NCBI GenBank assembly: GCA_948944455.1
Contig: CARBES010000024.1
Location: forward strand, 1 to 16,095
Direction of reading: 5' to 3'
DNA length: 16,095 nucleotides
Origin: an uncultured Candidatus Saccharibacteria bacterium
GTDB taxonomy: Bacteria > Patescibacteriota > Saccharimonadia > Saccharimonadales > Saccharimonadaceae
The translations under genes and the position numbers were made by a program. Below are positions 7,373 to 14,876 of this stretch, one piece after another. The notes beneath the pieces are model-generated. The model was not told the origin of the DNA, did no database searches, and saw only the letters and a list, made by a program, of their open reading frames with translations. The stretch's first letter is position 1. Each line of letters starts with the position of its first letter.

Positions 7373-8713
7373 GTGAGTTTAATATCAATTTTGTTGGTGA
7401 CGATGGCGATCTTGACGCTTGCTTTCGGGTTGCTGACTTTTATCGGTTCAGCGAAAACAGACCGGCCGCGTTCGGCGTGGTTCTCTTTTGCAACAATCGG
7501 TGCAACGTTGTGGGCGGTGTCGATTGCGGTATTCTTGTCTCTAGAGCCAACAGCGACGTTAGTGGAGCCATGGATCTATGGTATCTACATCCCGTCTATG
7601 TTTATGACGGTGGGTATGTTGGGCTATGTTGCTTGGCGATACCCCGGTGGTAAGATTTTGACGATACTCGACTTCGTGTTTATGGCGGTACTTTCAGCCT
7701 TGATGATTTATGATAAGAGTCTATTATATACGTCCTACGAATTAACTTATAGTGGTAACACGGTAGAGCTAACTAAGGGTTTGCTATACATTGTTTATAT
7801 GGGCTTCTACTTTATTTCGGATACAATCTTTATGCTGTATTGCTGGCATATTATTCGTCATTCTCGTACTAAGCACATCAAGAGTTCAACACTCTTACTT
7901 ATGGTTGGCTTCGCAGCAATGAGTGGTTTTACGTTGGTAGCCGACTTGTTGTTGCCAATGATGGGTATTTATAGCTGGATTTGGGTGGGTCCGCTTCTGC
8001 TTAGCGTAGTGATTGCAGCGTATTTTTATGCAATCTTGAAATATCACATGATTTCGGTAGCTTCGCGTTGGCTCCAAATGGCGACTTATGCCGTTGTTGG
8101 ACTAACGGGCGTGGCGGTTTATATGTTGCTCTTTTATACGATTTTCACGGCCCTATTTAAGATTCCGAACCCTTCGACGTCAGTTTTGGTTTTAAATTTC
8201 TTGATGATTGTGATCGTGCTACTACTTATGCCAGTAATTCGTGAAGTTAGTGCGGTGTTACGCTCAATGATTATGGTGGGACAAGTTGATATTGCTTATG
8301 TAATCAAAAAGTTAAATCACCTGGCAACGAAAAATGTTGATTTACGTGATTTGGCGGGCTTTTTGGCAGATCACTTGCACTTTACATATATTGGTTTTAT
8401 CATAAACGGTCGGCTTTATGGGTCGAAATCTTTAGCGATGTCGCCAGAGGAATTGTCGGCTATTTCGCATTTGAAAACTTCGGGGCGTGATATTTGGCAG
8501 CAACCGAATAAGGCGGTGCAGGCGGCTTTTGATGAGCTGGGTCTGAAGGCAGTAGCGGAGTTACGTAACGCAAAGGGTAAAACTTTTGGTCAACTCGTAG
8601 TTGGTAAGCCGCTTGGTAAGTCAAGCTTTGAACGTCGTGATCTGATTCAGCTTGAGATGATTATTAATTTGGTTGCAACCGTAATTGATTCTGAGAAGCA
8701 TTTGCGAGCTTAG
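7373..8713 (+). CDS. 7TM histidine-kinase-type receptor with GAF-like domain but no kinase
   Basis: A 446-residue membrane protein. The first ~290 residues contain seven to eight hydrophobic segments in the pattern of the 7TM sensor domain found at the N-terminus of some histidine kinases. After a short amphipathic stretch a soluble region (about 310-440) looks GAF-like, ending in a helix (FERRDLIQLEMIINLVATV) of the kind that usually leads into the dimerisation helix of a kinase. The protein stops there: no H-box or HATPase domain follows. It may therefore signal through a partner or be a non-enzymatic receptor. The start is GTG at 7373, with AGGAGG at 7363-7368; the overlapping ATG at 7371 runs straight into TGA and cannot be used. 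The CAP gene follows after 40 bp, probably on the same transcript. Confidence 0.75.
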   Translation: MSLISILLVTMAILTLAFGLLTFIGSAKTDRPRSAWFSFATIGATLWAVSIAVFLSLEPTATLVEPWIYGIYIPSMFMTVGMLGYVAWRYPGGKILTILDFVFMAVLSALMIYDKSLLYTSYELTYSGNTVELTKGLLYIVYMGFYFISDTIFMLYCWHIIRHSRTKHIKSSTLLLMVGFAAMSGFTLVADLLLPMMGIYSWIWVGPLLLSVVIAAYFYAILKYHMISVASRWLQMATYAVVGLTGVAVYMLLFYTIFTALFKIPNPSTSVLVLNFLMIVIVLLLMPVIREVSAVLRSMIMVGQVDIAYVIKKLNHLATKNVDLRDLAGFLADHLHFTYIGFIINGRLYGSKSLAMSPEELSAISHLKTSGRDIWQQPNKAVQAAFDELGLKAVAELRNAKGKTFGQLVVGKPLGKSSFERRDLIQLEMIINLVATVIDSEKHLRA

Positions 8714-8753
8714 TGTCTAAGAATGGTTTTGGTAGGATAATAGGGAGAAAAAG

Positions 8754-9782
8754 ATGACGGCTGCAAAAATGATGCATCAGACCAAGATGATAATTCTATT
8801 ATCGCTAAATGCGGTGGTGATATTGATTGTCGGTGTCATGATTTTTTCGGCTATAAGTTTAAATGGTGGAATTGAATTCAAGGTGGTAGCTGAGCGTAGC
8901 GACATGATAAATGACGGGCTTGACCAGCTAGAACTGCTGGCGCCTGGTTTTGAGGAGCTGGCGGAACCACCTGCGATTGCGCCGCCGTCTGGTAGTAGTG
9001 GCGGCTCGTCTGGGATTGGTAATAGTGGAGTGTCTTCTTCGTCGGGCGGAAGCTATGTTACTGGTAGCAGTACGTCGAGCAGCGGTGGAATTAAGGGGAT
9101 GAATGTAGCGCGCGGCGAACTTTGGGAAGAGACAGCGATTACGATTTATCAGACTGCGGATTTTGATATTTGTGTAGGTGGTGGATTGTCGGGTCTAGGC
9201 GATATGTACTGGCAGACTAGCAACCCAGCAGTGATTAAAGGTTTTATTAATTCGGCTCGAACTTGGCTTGGTTATAGTTCGGAAACTTGTCGTTATCCAG
9301 TGATTGTTGGGACGGGCACGACGACAATTACGGCTGGTACTTATGATGGGTCACGTTACGATAAAATAACGGTAACAGTAATCGCGCCACCAGTAGAACA
9401 ATGGAAGCGTGATGTTTTGAACCTTGTAAATCGAGAACGAGCCAAGAACGGTTTGGCGGCGTTGGCATGGGGCACAACTTGTGAGAGTGCGGCAAATACT
9501 CGGGCATTAGAATTGGTCTCAAAGTATGCTCATACGCGTCCGGATGGATCGACTTGGTCGACAGCATGTCCAGTGCCTACGACTGGCGGTAAGAGCGGCG
9601 AAAATTTGGCTGCGGGCAATTCAGTAGTCTCACCAGAGACGGTGGTGGCTTCGTGGATGAATTCACCAGATCACCGAAAGAATATTTTGGATCCGGATTT
9701 TAAATATTTGTCGGTTGGATTCGTATTTGATCCGAATTCTGCCTACAAGACTTATTGGTCTCAGTATTTCACGACCTATTAG
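8754..9782 (+). CDS. Membrane-anchored CAP (SCP/PR1) domain protein
   Basis: A 342-residue envelope protein. One N-terminal hydrophobic segment (about 12-36) acts as signal anchor. A Gly/Ser-rich flexible linker (about 79-113) leads to a beta-rich Ig-like segment (about 115-212; its end TGTTTITAGTY resembles bacterial Ig-like group 2 repeats). The C-terminal CAP domain (about 215-342) shows LVNRERAKNGL, His260 in KYAHTRPDG, Glu283 in GENLAAG, His307 in SPDHRKNIL and YWSQYF; the His and Glu residues line the CAP cavity. Cys140/179 and Cys243/272 are candidate disulfides, fitting an extracellular location. Bacterial CAP proteins are secreted or surface proteins of mostly unknown activity. The ATG has GGGAG (8743-8747) 6 nt upstream. 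Confidence 0.88.
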   Translation: MTAAKMMHQTKMIILLSLNAVVILIVGVMIFSAISLNGGIEFKVVAERSDMINDGLDQLELLAPGFEELAEPPAIAPPSGSSGGSSGIGNSGVSSSSGGSYVTGSSTSSSGGIKGMNVARGELWEETAITIYQTADFDICVGGGLSGLGDMYWQTSNPAVIKGFINSARTWLGYSSETCRYPVIVGTGTTTITAGTYDGSRYDKITVTVIAPPVEQWKRDVLNLVNRERAKNGLAALAWGTTCESAANTRALELVSKYAHTRPDGSTWSTACPVPTTGGKSGENLAAGNSVVSPETVVASWMNSPDHRKNILDPDFKYLSVGFVFDPNSAYKTYWSQYFTTY

Positions 9783-9790
9783 AGAGATTG

Positions 9791-9799
9791 TGCTATAAT
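9791..9799 (+). promoter_or_regulatory. Extended -10 of the pyridoxamine-oxidase-like gene (leaderless)
   Basis: TGCTATAAT (9791-9799) is a perfect extended -10 that ends 6 nt before the ATG at 9806, so +1 is predicted at the A of the start codon. It begins only 9 bp after the CAP stop codon. No convincing -35 and no standard Shine-Dalgarno are present; GGGGG (9800-9804) directly abuts the start and is too close. Confidence 0.75.
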
Positions 9800-9805
9800 G
9801 GGGGC

Positions 9806-10225
9806 ATGAAATTGAAGAATTTAGAGAAATTAGTGGAGCGTGCGCGAGTAAGCTTTTTAGGATCAGTGGACGATGATGGTATGCCAAATATTAAAGCTAT
9901 GTTACGCCCTCGTCAGCATATTGGGTTAAAAGAGTTTTATTTTTCGACTAATTATTCCGCACTTCGGACGCAGCAATATCTGAAGAACTCAAAGGCTTGT
10001 CTCTATTTTTATCGTAAGGGGTTGATTAGTTATGCTGGCTTAATGTTGCGTGGTAGAATGGAAGTTCTAACTGACCAAGAGAGCAAAAATTTGCTGTGGG
10101 AGCCAGGTGATACGAAGTATTATACTCAAGGTGTGACTGATCCAGATTACTGTGTCTTGAAATTTACTGCTGAGAGCGGGCGGTACTATCAGGATTTGCG
10201 TAGCGAAGAAATTGAAATTAGGTAG
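9806..10225 (+). CDS. Pyridoxamine 5'-phosphate oxidase family protein (general stress protein 26-like)
   Basis: A 139-residue cytoplasmic protein with the split-barrel flavin-binding fold. Visible family features are VSFLGSVDDDGMPNIKAML (strand-turn-strand at the start), FYFSTNYSALRTQQYLKNSKACLYFY in the middle and LMLRGRMEVLTDQESKNLLW. The length fits small single-domain members that bind FMN, F420 or haem rather than the full-length PdxH enzyme, so true pyridoxamine oxidation should not be assumed. The ATG at 9806 is chosen because the reading frame upstream overlaps the CAP gene and the -10 lies exactly 6 nt before it. Its stop overlaps the stop of the converging serine hydrolase gene by 8 bp. 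Confidence 0.85.
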   Translation: MKLKNLEKLVERARVSFLGSVDDDGMPNIKAMLRPRQHIGLKEFYFSTNYSALRTQQYLKNSKACLYFYRKGLISYAGLMLRGRMEVLTDQESKNLLWEPGDTKYYTQGVTDPDYCVLKFTAESGRYYQDLRSEEIEIR

Positions 10226-11225
10226 CGCTACCGTCGCTGATGGCTTTTTCTATGAGAGCGCCAAGTTTGGTGATCGGTGTGTAGCTTGGAAAATTTTTGG
10301 TTAACACTACAATAGTATAATGACGATCTGAATCTGGAAATTCGACAATAGCTGCATCGGCATAGGTCGTCCAGCTATCACCACTCCAGCTCCAACCAAC
10401 TTTGTTGTATACTTTGGCTTGACTAGAAAAACCGCTAGGTAAACCTTGACGCCAATCATACTCGGTATCGGCGGCTACCAGAGTGGGCGGCTGATTTAAC
10501 ATTGAATCAGCAATACGATACCAAAGAGTCTCGGGCAGATCTTCGTGGTAGTAGTAGAGTTTTAGCAGTTTGGTGAGATCGTTGGCGGTTGATTCGAGAC
10601 CGAGATTAGCGGTTTGTTTGAGATCAAGTTCGTCAATTATTCGTTGAACACGCAGTGAGCGTTTATTATCGTCGCGTAGTGGATCGGCGCAACCATTGTA
10701 TGATTCACGGATGGCGAGATCGAGACACTCGCCGATAGTGTAGCTCCCAGCACGGTAATCAGTTGAGGTGGTGAAATAATCGTTAAGATTCTCGACGCCG
10801 CTAGCAATTTGGCGGTAACCATCATAAACGTAAAATAGTTTATAGACTGAAGCGATATCAAAAATTCGGTTAGGTTGGTAGTCGGCGGCGACGAGATCGT
10901 GGTCAAGGTCATAAATTACGAGGCCGACTTGGCGATTTGTGGTGGCTACCCAGGAGTTGACGATGGGTTGCAAATCGATGAATCTGCTCGTGGGATGCGC
11001 GGAGCCTGTATTGGGCTTATCAATGTTGACGTCGTCGCCAGTCTCGTCTTCGGAATCTGTAGCGTTGTTGCCATTGTCGTTACTGTCGCTATTTTCCCCA
11101 CCGATAGTGGCGTCACCATGCTCCTGAATAAGCCGATAAGTTATTATGCTGGTGAATAATATAAGTACGGCTACAGTAAGGCTAATAAGTGCAACTTCGG
11201 CCCGAAAATATTTTTTGCGTGCCAT
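10218..11225 (-). CDS. Membrane-anchored serine hydrolase, class A beta-lactamase-like fold
   Basis: A 335-residue envelope protein: basic N-terminus, one transmembrane segment (about 10-32), an Asn/Asp/Glu-rich low-complexity linker (about 43-75), then a domain of the beta-lactamase/penicillin-binding fold. The catalytic SxxK is SVYK (126-129); SYN (175-177) sits where SDN is expected, and KVG (275-277) replaces the usual KTG/KSG. The Glu of the class A ExxLN deacylation motif is not evident, so resistance to beta-lactams is unlikely; a role on cell-wall peptides is more plausible. The ATG is 6 nt after the CapA-like stop codon; the nearest GGAG (11243-11240) is 14 nt away, so translation is probably coupled to the gene before. 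Confidence 0.8.
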   Translation of the reverse strand: MARKKYFRAEVALISLTVAVLILFTSIITYRLIQEHGDATIGGENSDSNDNGNNATDSEDETGDDVNIDKPNTGSAHPTSRFIDLQPIVNSWVATTNRQVGLVIYDLDHDLVAADYQPNRIFDIASVYKLFYVYDGYRQIASGVENLNDYFTTSTDYRAGSYTIGECLDLAIRESYNGCADPLRDDNKRSLRVQRIIDELDLKQTANLGLESTANDLTKLLKLYYYHEDLPETLWYRIADSMLNQPPTLVAADTEYDWRQGLPSGFSSQAKVYNKVGWSWSGDSWTTYADAAIVEFPDSDRHYTIVVLTKNFPSYTPITKLGALIEKAISDGSAT

Positions 11226-11231
11226 AGCGTG

Positions 11232-12821
11232 CTATTGTTCTCCAGGTCGGGCGCTGTAGAGCCGATCAATAAAACTAGTAGCAGCATCGGTGTTCATGAG
11301 CTCAGTTTGATAGGTTGAATCGTAAACGGTTGGTATAATACGCGTCTGAAGGAGCTCTCCTTTATAAAAATAATGTACGAGAACAAGGCTACGTGTGGTG
11401 CCTGGCCACCAAGTTTGATCGAAGAATAAATTGCCAAGGCCATAATAAATTGCGCCGTCACCATAAAGTTCGAAAGTTTGCGGTTGGTGTGCAGAGGTTC
11501 CGACAACGATGTTAGCGCCAAGATCGATTAGATGACGGAAGAAAGTCGATTGTGAACCATGGCCGGTATAAGCTGCGGAAGAATCGGCATAATCGCAAGT
11601 CGTATCTTCTTTGGTGTTAACATAGGAATTGCATTCATTAAATTGGATATCAATAATGATAAAGTCACCTCGTTCTTTGGCGCTAGCTATATCGGCAAGA
11701 GCTTTTTCTTCAGTATAGAAGTTGGCGCCAGGCGTTGCATCAAGAGTATAGCCACCAGTAGAAAGATTATAGGCAAGCATGGTGATATTAGTGCCCTTTT
11801 CGGAGATTTTGAGTGGAATAGCAGCTTCGGTGGCGGTTTTGCCACCACCGACGGTCTCAATACCGAGTTCTTGATATTTAGCGATTGTGTCGAGTGCGGC
11901 TTGATCGCCACAATCTTGGTTATGATTTCCAGTTAGTTCAATAATATCGACTCCAATACTAGTGAGCGCATCAATCATGCCAGGTAATGAGCAGATAGTG
12001 CTGGTATGTGAATCGGAAGGTGCGTTGGTCGAGAAGGATGACTCGTTGCTGGTATGAGTTTTGTCAAAACTATTAAGGAAGGAGCCGATGTTTTTGGCGA
12101 AGTAGGCACCATCCCCGACTTGATTGAGTTTAAGATTCATTTCGCGCGAGAGTGCTGTAACGCCGGTTTGTGCGAAGGTAAAGACGGTATCTCGGTCGGG
12201 AAAATTGGCGATACTTTGGCTCAGCTTTTCGTTAACTCTAGCAACATCCTCCTCTGCCCCTGAGAGGTCGTAATACTGAAAAATCGCACCAGAATCGAAG
12301 GTATCGAGGTAGTAGTTGTTGTCTATTGCGAGGAGCTTTTTTGTAAAATTAAGATCCCAAATCGAGATAAGGTTAGCATTTTTAACCTCGTCTTGCGAGA
12401 TTGTTGAGCTACCCGTACCAAAATCTGTTACCGGAACAAGAATATCGTACAGTACATGAGCGGAGCTGGTAGGGAGTTTGTCAAATGAGCTACTAGCGGA
12501 TATTGCGACGTCAGACCCCAGCTCAATATTATCGAGATTTGTTTGAATAAAATCATGGTCAACTTCGCTCATGTTTTCACCGAAGAGAACTTTGCCGGGT
12601 TCATGAAAGACGTCAGTATCCGTAAATAGCTGAAAGCCAAAGAAGACGACGAGAGCTAGCGTTAAAACTGTAATAATGATAGCTCCGATCTTGATGCTAC
12701 GGTGGGATTTTAGAGTCGCATTGGATGACTCAGCTTCGTCGTGCGGGGTTTTTATGGCGTCAGTATCTGTATCTTTTTGCGGTAAAGTTTTAGTTTTGGC
12801 GGTTTGTTCCGCATCTGACAT
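11232..12821 (-). CDS. CapA-like metallophosphatase-fold envelope protein
   Basis: A 529-residue protein from the ATG at 12821. A hydrophilic N-terminal tail precedes one membrane segment (about 44-66). Residues 70-210 form an extra domain I do not recognise. The C-terminal half resembles CapA/PgsA proteins of polyglutamate or capsule synthesis: TGNHNQD (298-304, usually NNH..D), GGGK (326-329), TSAHQPQ (443-449) and YYGLGNLFFDQ (460-470). The usual GD motif near the start of the fold reads TGVTALSR (220-227), without the metal-binding Asp, and the NLE motif reads NES (260-262), so catalysis may be altered. Start choice: GGGAG (12835-12831) is 9 nt from the ATG at 12821, while longer in-frame starts lie upstream of it or abut it. 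First gene of a two-gene operon with the serine hydrolase. Confidence 0.85.
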   Translation of the reverse strand: MSDAEQTAKTKTLPQKDTDTDAIKTPHDEAESSNATLKSHRSIKIGAIIITVLTLALVVFFGFQLFTDTDVFHEPGKVLFGENMSEVDHDFIQTNLDNIELGSDVAISASSSFDKLPTSSAHVLYDILVPVTDFGTGSSTISQDEVKNANLISIWDLNFTKKLLAIDNNYYLDTFDSGAIFQYYDLSGAEEDVARVNEKLSQSIANFPDRDTVFTFAQTGVTALSREMNLKLNQVGDGAYFAKNIGSFLNSFDKTHTSNESSFSTNAPSDSHTSTICSLPGMIDALTSIGVDIIELTGNHNQDCGDQAALDTIAKYQELGIETVGGGKTATEAAIPLKISEKGTNITMLAYNLSTGGYTLDATPGANFYTEEKALADIASAKERGDFIIIDIQFNECNSYVNTKEDTTCDYADSSAAYTGHGSQSTFFRHLIDLGANIVVGTSAHQPQTFELYGDGAIYYGLGNLFFDQTWWPGTTRSLVLVHYFYKGELLQTRIIPTVYDSTYQTELMNTDAATSFIDRLYSARPGEQ

Positions 12822-12866
12822 GCAATACATCTCCCTTATTTTAGAAAATGAGTTTCCCTTTTCTTT

Positions 12867-12896
12867 ATTATAGCACGTTAGCGGAATGTGGGCCAA
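12867..12896 (-). promoter_or_regulatory. Promoter of the CapA-like / serine hydrolase operon
   Basis: On the minus strand TTGGCC (12896-12891) is followed after 18 bp by TATAAT (12872-12867), preceded by TGC, giving the extended core GTGCTATAAT. The predicted +1 near 12860 gives a leader of about 39 nt with GGGAG. It is back to back with the antiporter promoter. Confidence 0.75.
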
Positions 12897-12902
12897 AAAA
12901 GA

Positions 12903-12930
12903 TTGACGCGTAAAAGGTTTGTGCTAAAAT
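12903..12930 (+). promoter_or_regulatory. Promoter of the cation antiporter gene
   Basis: TTGACG (12903-12908), a 16-bp spacer and TAAAAT (12925-12930), preceded by TGC (12922-12924). The predicted +1 near 12937 gives a leader of about 30 nt without a clear Shine-Dalgarno. Confidence 0.75.
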
Positions 12931-12966
12931 TAAGGTAGAAAGTTTTGAAAATAAAAAGTTGAAAAT

Positions 12967-13920
12967 ATGCTTCTAAATATCTTACTTTTAATTATTGGTT
13001 TCATTCTTTTGATTAAGGGTGCAGATGCGTTTGTGGATGGGGCTTCAAGTACGGCGCAAAATTTTAAGGTGTCGAAGATGCTAATTGGTCTAACAATTAT
13101 TGCTTTCGGGACAAGTGCACCAGAGCTAGCGGTATCGATTTCGGCGTTGGCTTCAGGCAGTACGGACATGTTGCTTGGCAACGTGATTGGTAGCTGTATT
13201 CTTAACATTTTGCTTATTTTAGGAATTGCTGCTTTGATTCACCCGATTAAAATTCGTAGCAACACCGTGAAGAAAGAACTGCCGCTATGTATGTTGATTT
13301 CTACTTTACTGGCAGTGCTTTTTCTAGATATGAGCTTGGGGGATGGGGCGCCGAATCAGATTTCGCGAGCGGATGGGATTGTTGTAATTCTTTTCTTTTT
13401 GGTCTTCTTGTATTATCTAATTACGCTGGCGAAACAGAAAAAGGAAGAAAATAAGAAGGAAAAGCCAAAGTATGGGCTAGGCAGATCGATGTTGTTTATT
13501 GCTTTAGGATTGGCTGGAATTATTATTGGGAGCGAAATGGTAGTGCAGAACGCTTCGTCGATCGCGATGGAGATTGGCATGAGTGAGCGGGTGATCGCTT
13601 TGACGGTAATTGCTTTCGGGACGTCTTTGCCGGAGCTAGTTACGACGATTGTAGCTTCGCGCAAGGGTGAGCAGGATCTTGTTGTCGGTAATATTATTGG
13701 TAGCAATATTTTTAATATTTGTATCGTGCTGGGCGTGCCAGTGGCAATTTTCGGCGCAGTAACGCCGGCTAGTTTTCAGATGATAGATATTGTTATGTTG
13801 GTTGCATCGTCGGCGTTGCTCTTTATCTTTGCAGTATCAACGCGGCGGATAAACCGGATTGAGGGGGCACTAATGATCGCGCTGTTTGCGACATATTATA
13901 CCTATATTGTTTTGGCTTAG
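12967..13920 (+). CDS. Calcium/sodium (CaCA family) antiporter
   Basis: A 317-residue polytopic membrane protein, two homologous halves of five transmembrane segments, as in prokaryotic K+-independent Na+/Ca2+ exchangers (YrbG-like). The ion-binding alpha repeats are clear: GTSAPE (48-53) with GNVIGSCILN (71-80) in the first half and GTSLPE (218-223) with GNIIGSNIFN (241-250) in the second. The paired glutamates (53 and 223) coordinate the cations in this family. The first repeat has Cys77 where Asn is usual, a position next to but not the ligand Asn. A Lys/Glu-rich cytoplasmic loop (about 155-170) joins the halves. It probably exports Ca2+ using a Na+ or H+ gradient. Its stop overlaps the converging sortase stop by 3 bp. 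Confidence 0.95.
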   Translation: MLLNILLLIIGFILLIKGADAFVDGASSTAQNFKVSKMLIGLTIIAFGTSAPELAVSISALASGSTDMLLGNVIGSCILNILLILGIAALIHPIKIRSNTVKKELPLCMLISTLLAVLFLDMSLGDGAPNQISRADGIVVILFFLVFLYYLITLAKQKKEENKKEKPKYGLGRSMLFIALGLAGIIIGSEMVVQNASSIAMEIGMSERVIALTVIAFGTSLPELVTTIVASRKGEQDLVVGNIIGSNIFNICIVLGVPVAIFGAVTPASFQMIDIVMLVASSALLFIFAVSTRRINRIEGALMIALFATYYTYIVLA

Positions 13921-14471
13921 ATTTTTACGGCAGTAATTAGTAATCGATGGGTGGCGTCTTGGTTGGGCAAGGGCTCTCCGGCGCAGGTCATGATAATAAC
14001 CGTATCGATTTCGGCGGGAGCAAGAATTTCGTTCATACTAACGTCGGGCTTTGCTTGGATGGTAATGTCTTTCACGGCGTAAGTCTTGCCGTTATAGGTA
14101 AAACGATCATCTGTTTGTACCTGGTCTAGCTCGGCAAAGACAGTTGAAGAGTGGCCAATAATGAGAGTTTTGTTGGGGGCGTGGCTATAGCTACCAGCGA
14201 TCGTGGCGGGAGCAATCAGTTGATAATCGGTAAGCTCAAGCGGAGCAACGGGGGTCTTGAGATGAATGGAGCCGATCTCGAGAGTAGGGTAATTTGCGGC
14301 TTCAGCGGGAAGGGCAGGCTGGAGACCAATAAAAATATAAATTGGCAGCATGATGGCAAAAAATGCGACCGTAAAAACCCGAATTGCGCGTTGCGACCAG
14401 TTTAGCGGATTTAAATTTTGCCACGAAATACGTTGCCGCAAAAAACAGCGAAATCTTGATATGACCTCCAT
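13917..14471 (-). CDS. Small sortase (cysteine transpeptidase)
   Basis: A 184-residue protein from the ATG at 14471. A basic N-terminus and one membrane anchor (about 27-52) precede the sortase domain. The catalytic triad is visible: His107 in LIIGHSS, Cys163 in IMTCAG and Arg176 in HRLLI. Sortases cut a C-terminal sorting motif and attach surface proteins to the cell wall or to each other; the fibro-slime protein at 3358-5832, with VPNTG, is a possible substrate in this window, though this is inference. Start choice: an in-frame ATG at 14483 overlaps the TATAAT box (14487-14482), so it would lie before +1; the ATG at 14471 leaves a leader of only about 4 nt. The class cannot be fixed with certainty; the short domain suggests class D/E-like. 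Confidence 0.9.
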   Translation of the reverse strand: MEVISRFRCFLRQRISWQNLNPLNWSQRAIRVFTVAFFAIMLPIYIFIGLQPALPAEAANYPTLEIGSIHLKTPVAPLELTDYQLIAPATIAGSYSHAPNKTLIIGHSSTVFAELDQVQTDDRFTYNGKTYAVKDITIQAKPDVSMNEILAPAEIDTVIIMTCAGEPLPNQDATHRLLITAVKI

Positions 14472-14481
14472 AGATAATTCC

Positions 14482-14490
14482 ATTATACCA
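14482..14490 (-). promoter_or_regulatory. Extended -10 promoter of the sortase gene
   Basis: TGGTATAAT at 14490-14482 on the minus strand matches TGn-TATAAT. The predicted +1 is near 14475, 4 nt before the ATG at 14471. No good -35 is visible. Confidence 0.6.
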
Positions 14491-14532
14491 TAAGAATCAT
14501 GAAAAGAAGTATTTTAATAATATCAGCTAGGG

Positions 14533-14561
14533 TAATAAGGTCTAGCTGCTAGACCTTATTA
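14533..14561. repeat. Perfect 13-bp inverted repeat with 3-nt loop
   Basis: TAATAAGGTCTAG (14533-14545) pairs perfectly with CTAGACCTTATTA (14549-14561) around CTG. It lies between the sortase promoter and the FISUMP region. No T tract follows directly on either strand, so it is not a standard intrinsic terminator; it could end minus-strand FISUMP transcription in a non-canonical way or be a protein or recombination site. Confidence 0.75.
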
Positions 14562-14623
14562 TTGTCAACGGCATTTTTTTGAAATAGCTTCACTTCTTTT
14601 CTTTTTTCATCCTCTCCTTGATA

Positions 14624-14833
14624 TTACTCTATGGCTAGACAACGGAGGGAATAACCATACCAAATTGTATGCATAGCTTCGGGTATAATTCTGTCTCTGT
14701 CTAAGTCAAAGCCATATGCGAATATTCCTTGGTTGCCACTAGAAGAATACCAAAAGCTATATTCCCCAATGCGGCCCTGTTTACCACCGGAATTACTCGT
14801 CATAATGCTAATAAACCCGCTGCGGACGAAGAA
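14624..14833 (-). pseudogene. FISUMP C-terminal cassette A, N-terminal part missing
   Basis: Read on the minus strand from 14833, 69 codons encode FFVRSGFISIM...EYSFWYSSS...GYSLRCLAIE and then TAA. This is the C-terminal third of a FISUMP (Fibrobacter succinogenes major paralogous) domain: the aromatic WYSS block and the terminal GYSLRC are typical. The frame stays open upstream to 14956, but past the hinge it reads the antisense of cassette B, so an ATG there is probably accidental. No FISUMP N-terminal half is attached. It is either a silent cassette or a gene remnant. Confidence 0.75.
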
Positions 14834-14876
14834 AAGTACAAATCTTGTGCTCTCATTTTTTGAAAATTGAGAGCAG

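Noticed and set aside
9755..9805. Upstream start of the pyridoxamine-oxidase-like gene inside the CAP gene
   Set aside because: It would overlap the CAP coding end and add residues absent from the family; the promoter geometry fits the ATG at 9806.
10375..10850. Functional class A beta-lactamase
   Set aside because: SxxK and KxG-like motifs exist, but the deacylating Glu motif is not evident and KTG reads KVG.
12822..12896. Longer CapA-like start
   Set aside because: The extra 25 residues lie upstream of or across the predicted +1 and the Shine-Dalgarno, and the ATG at 12821 is ideally spaced.
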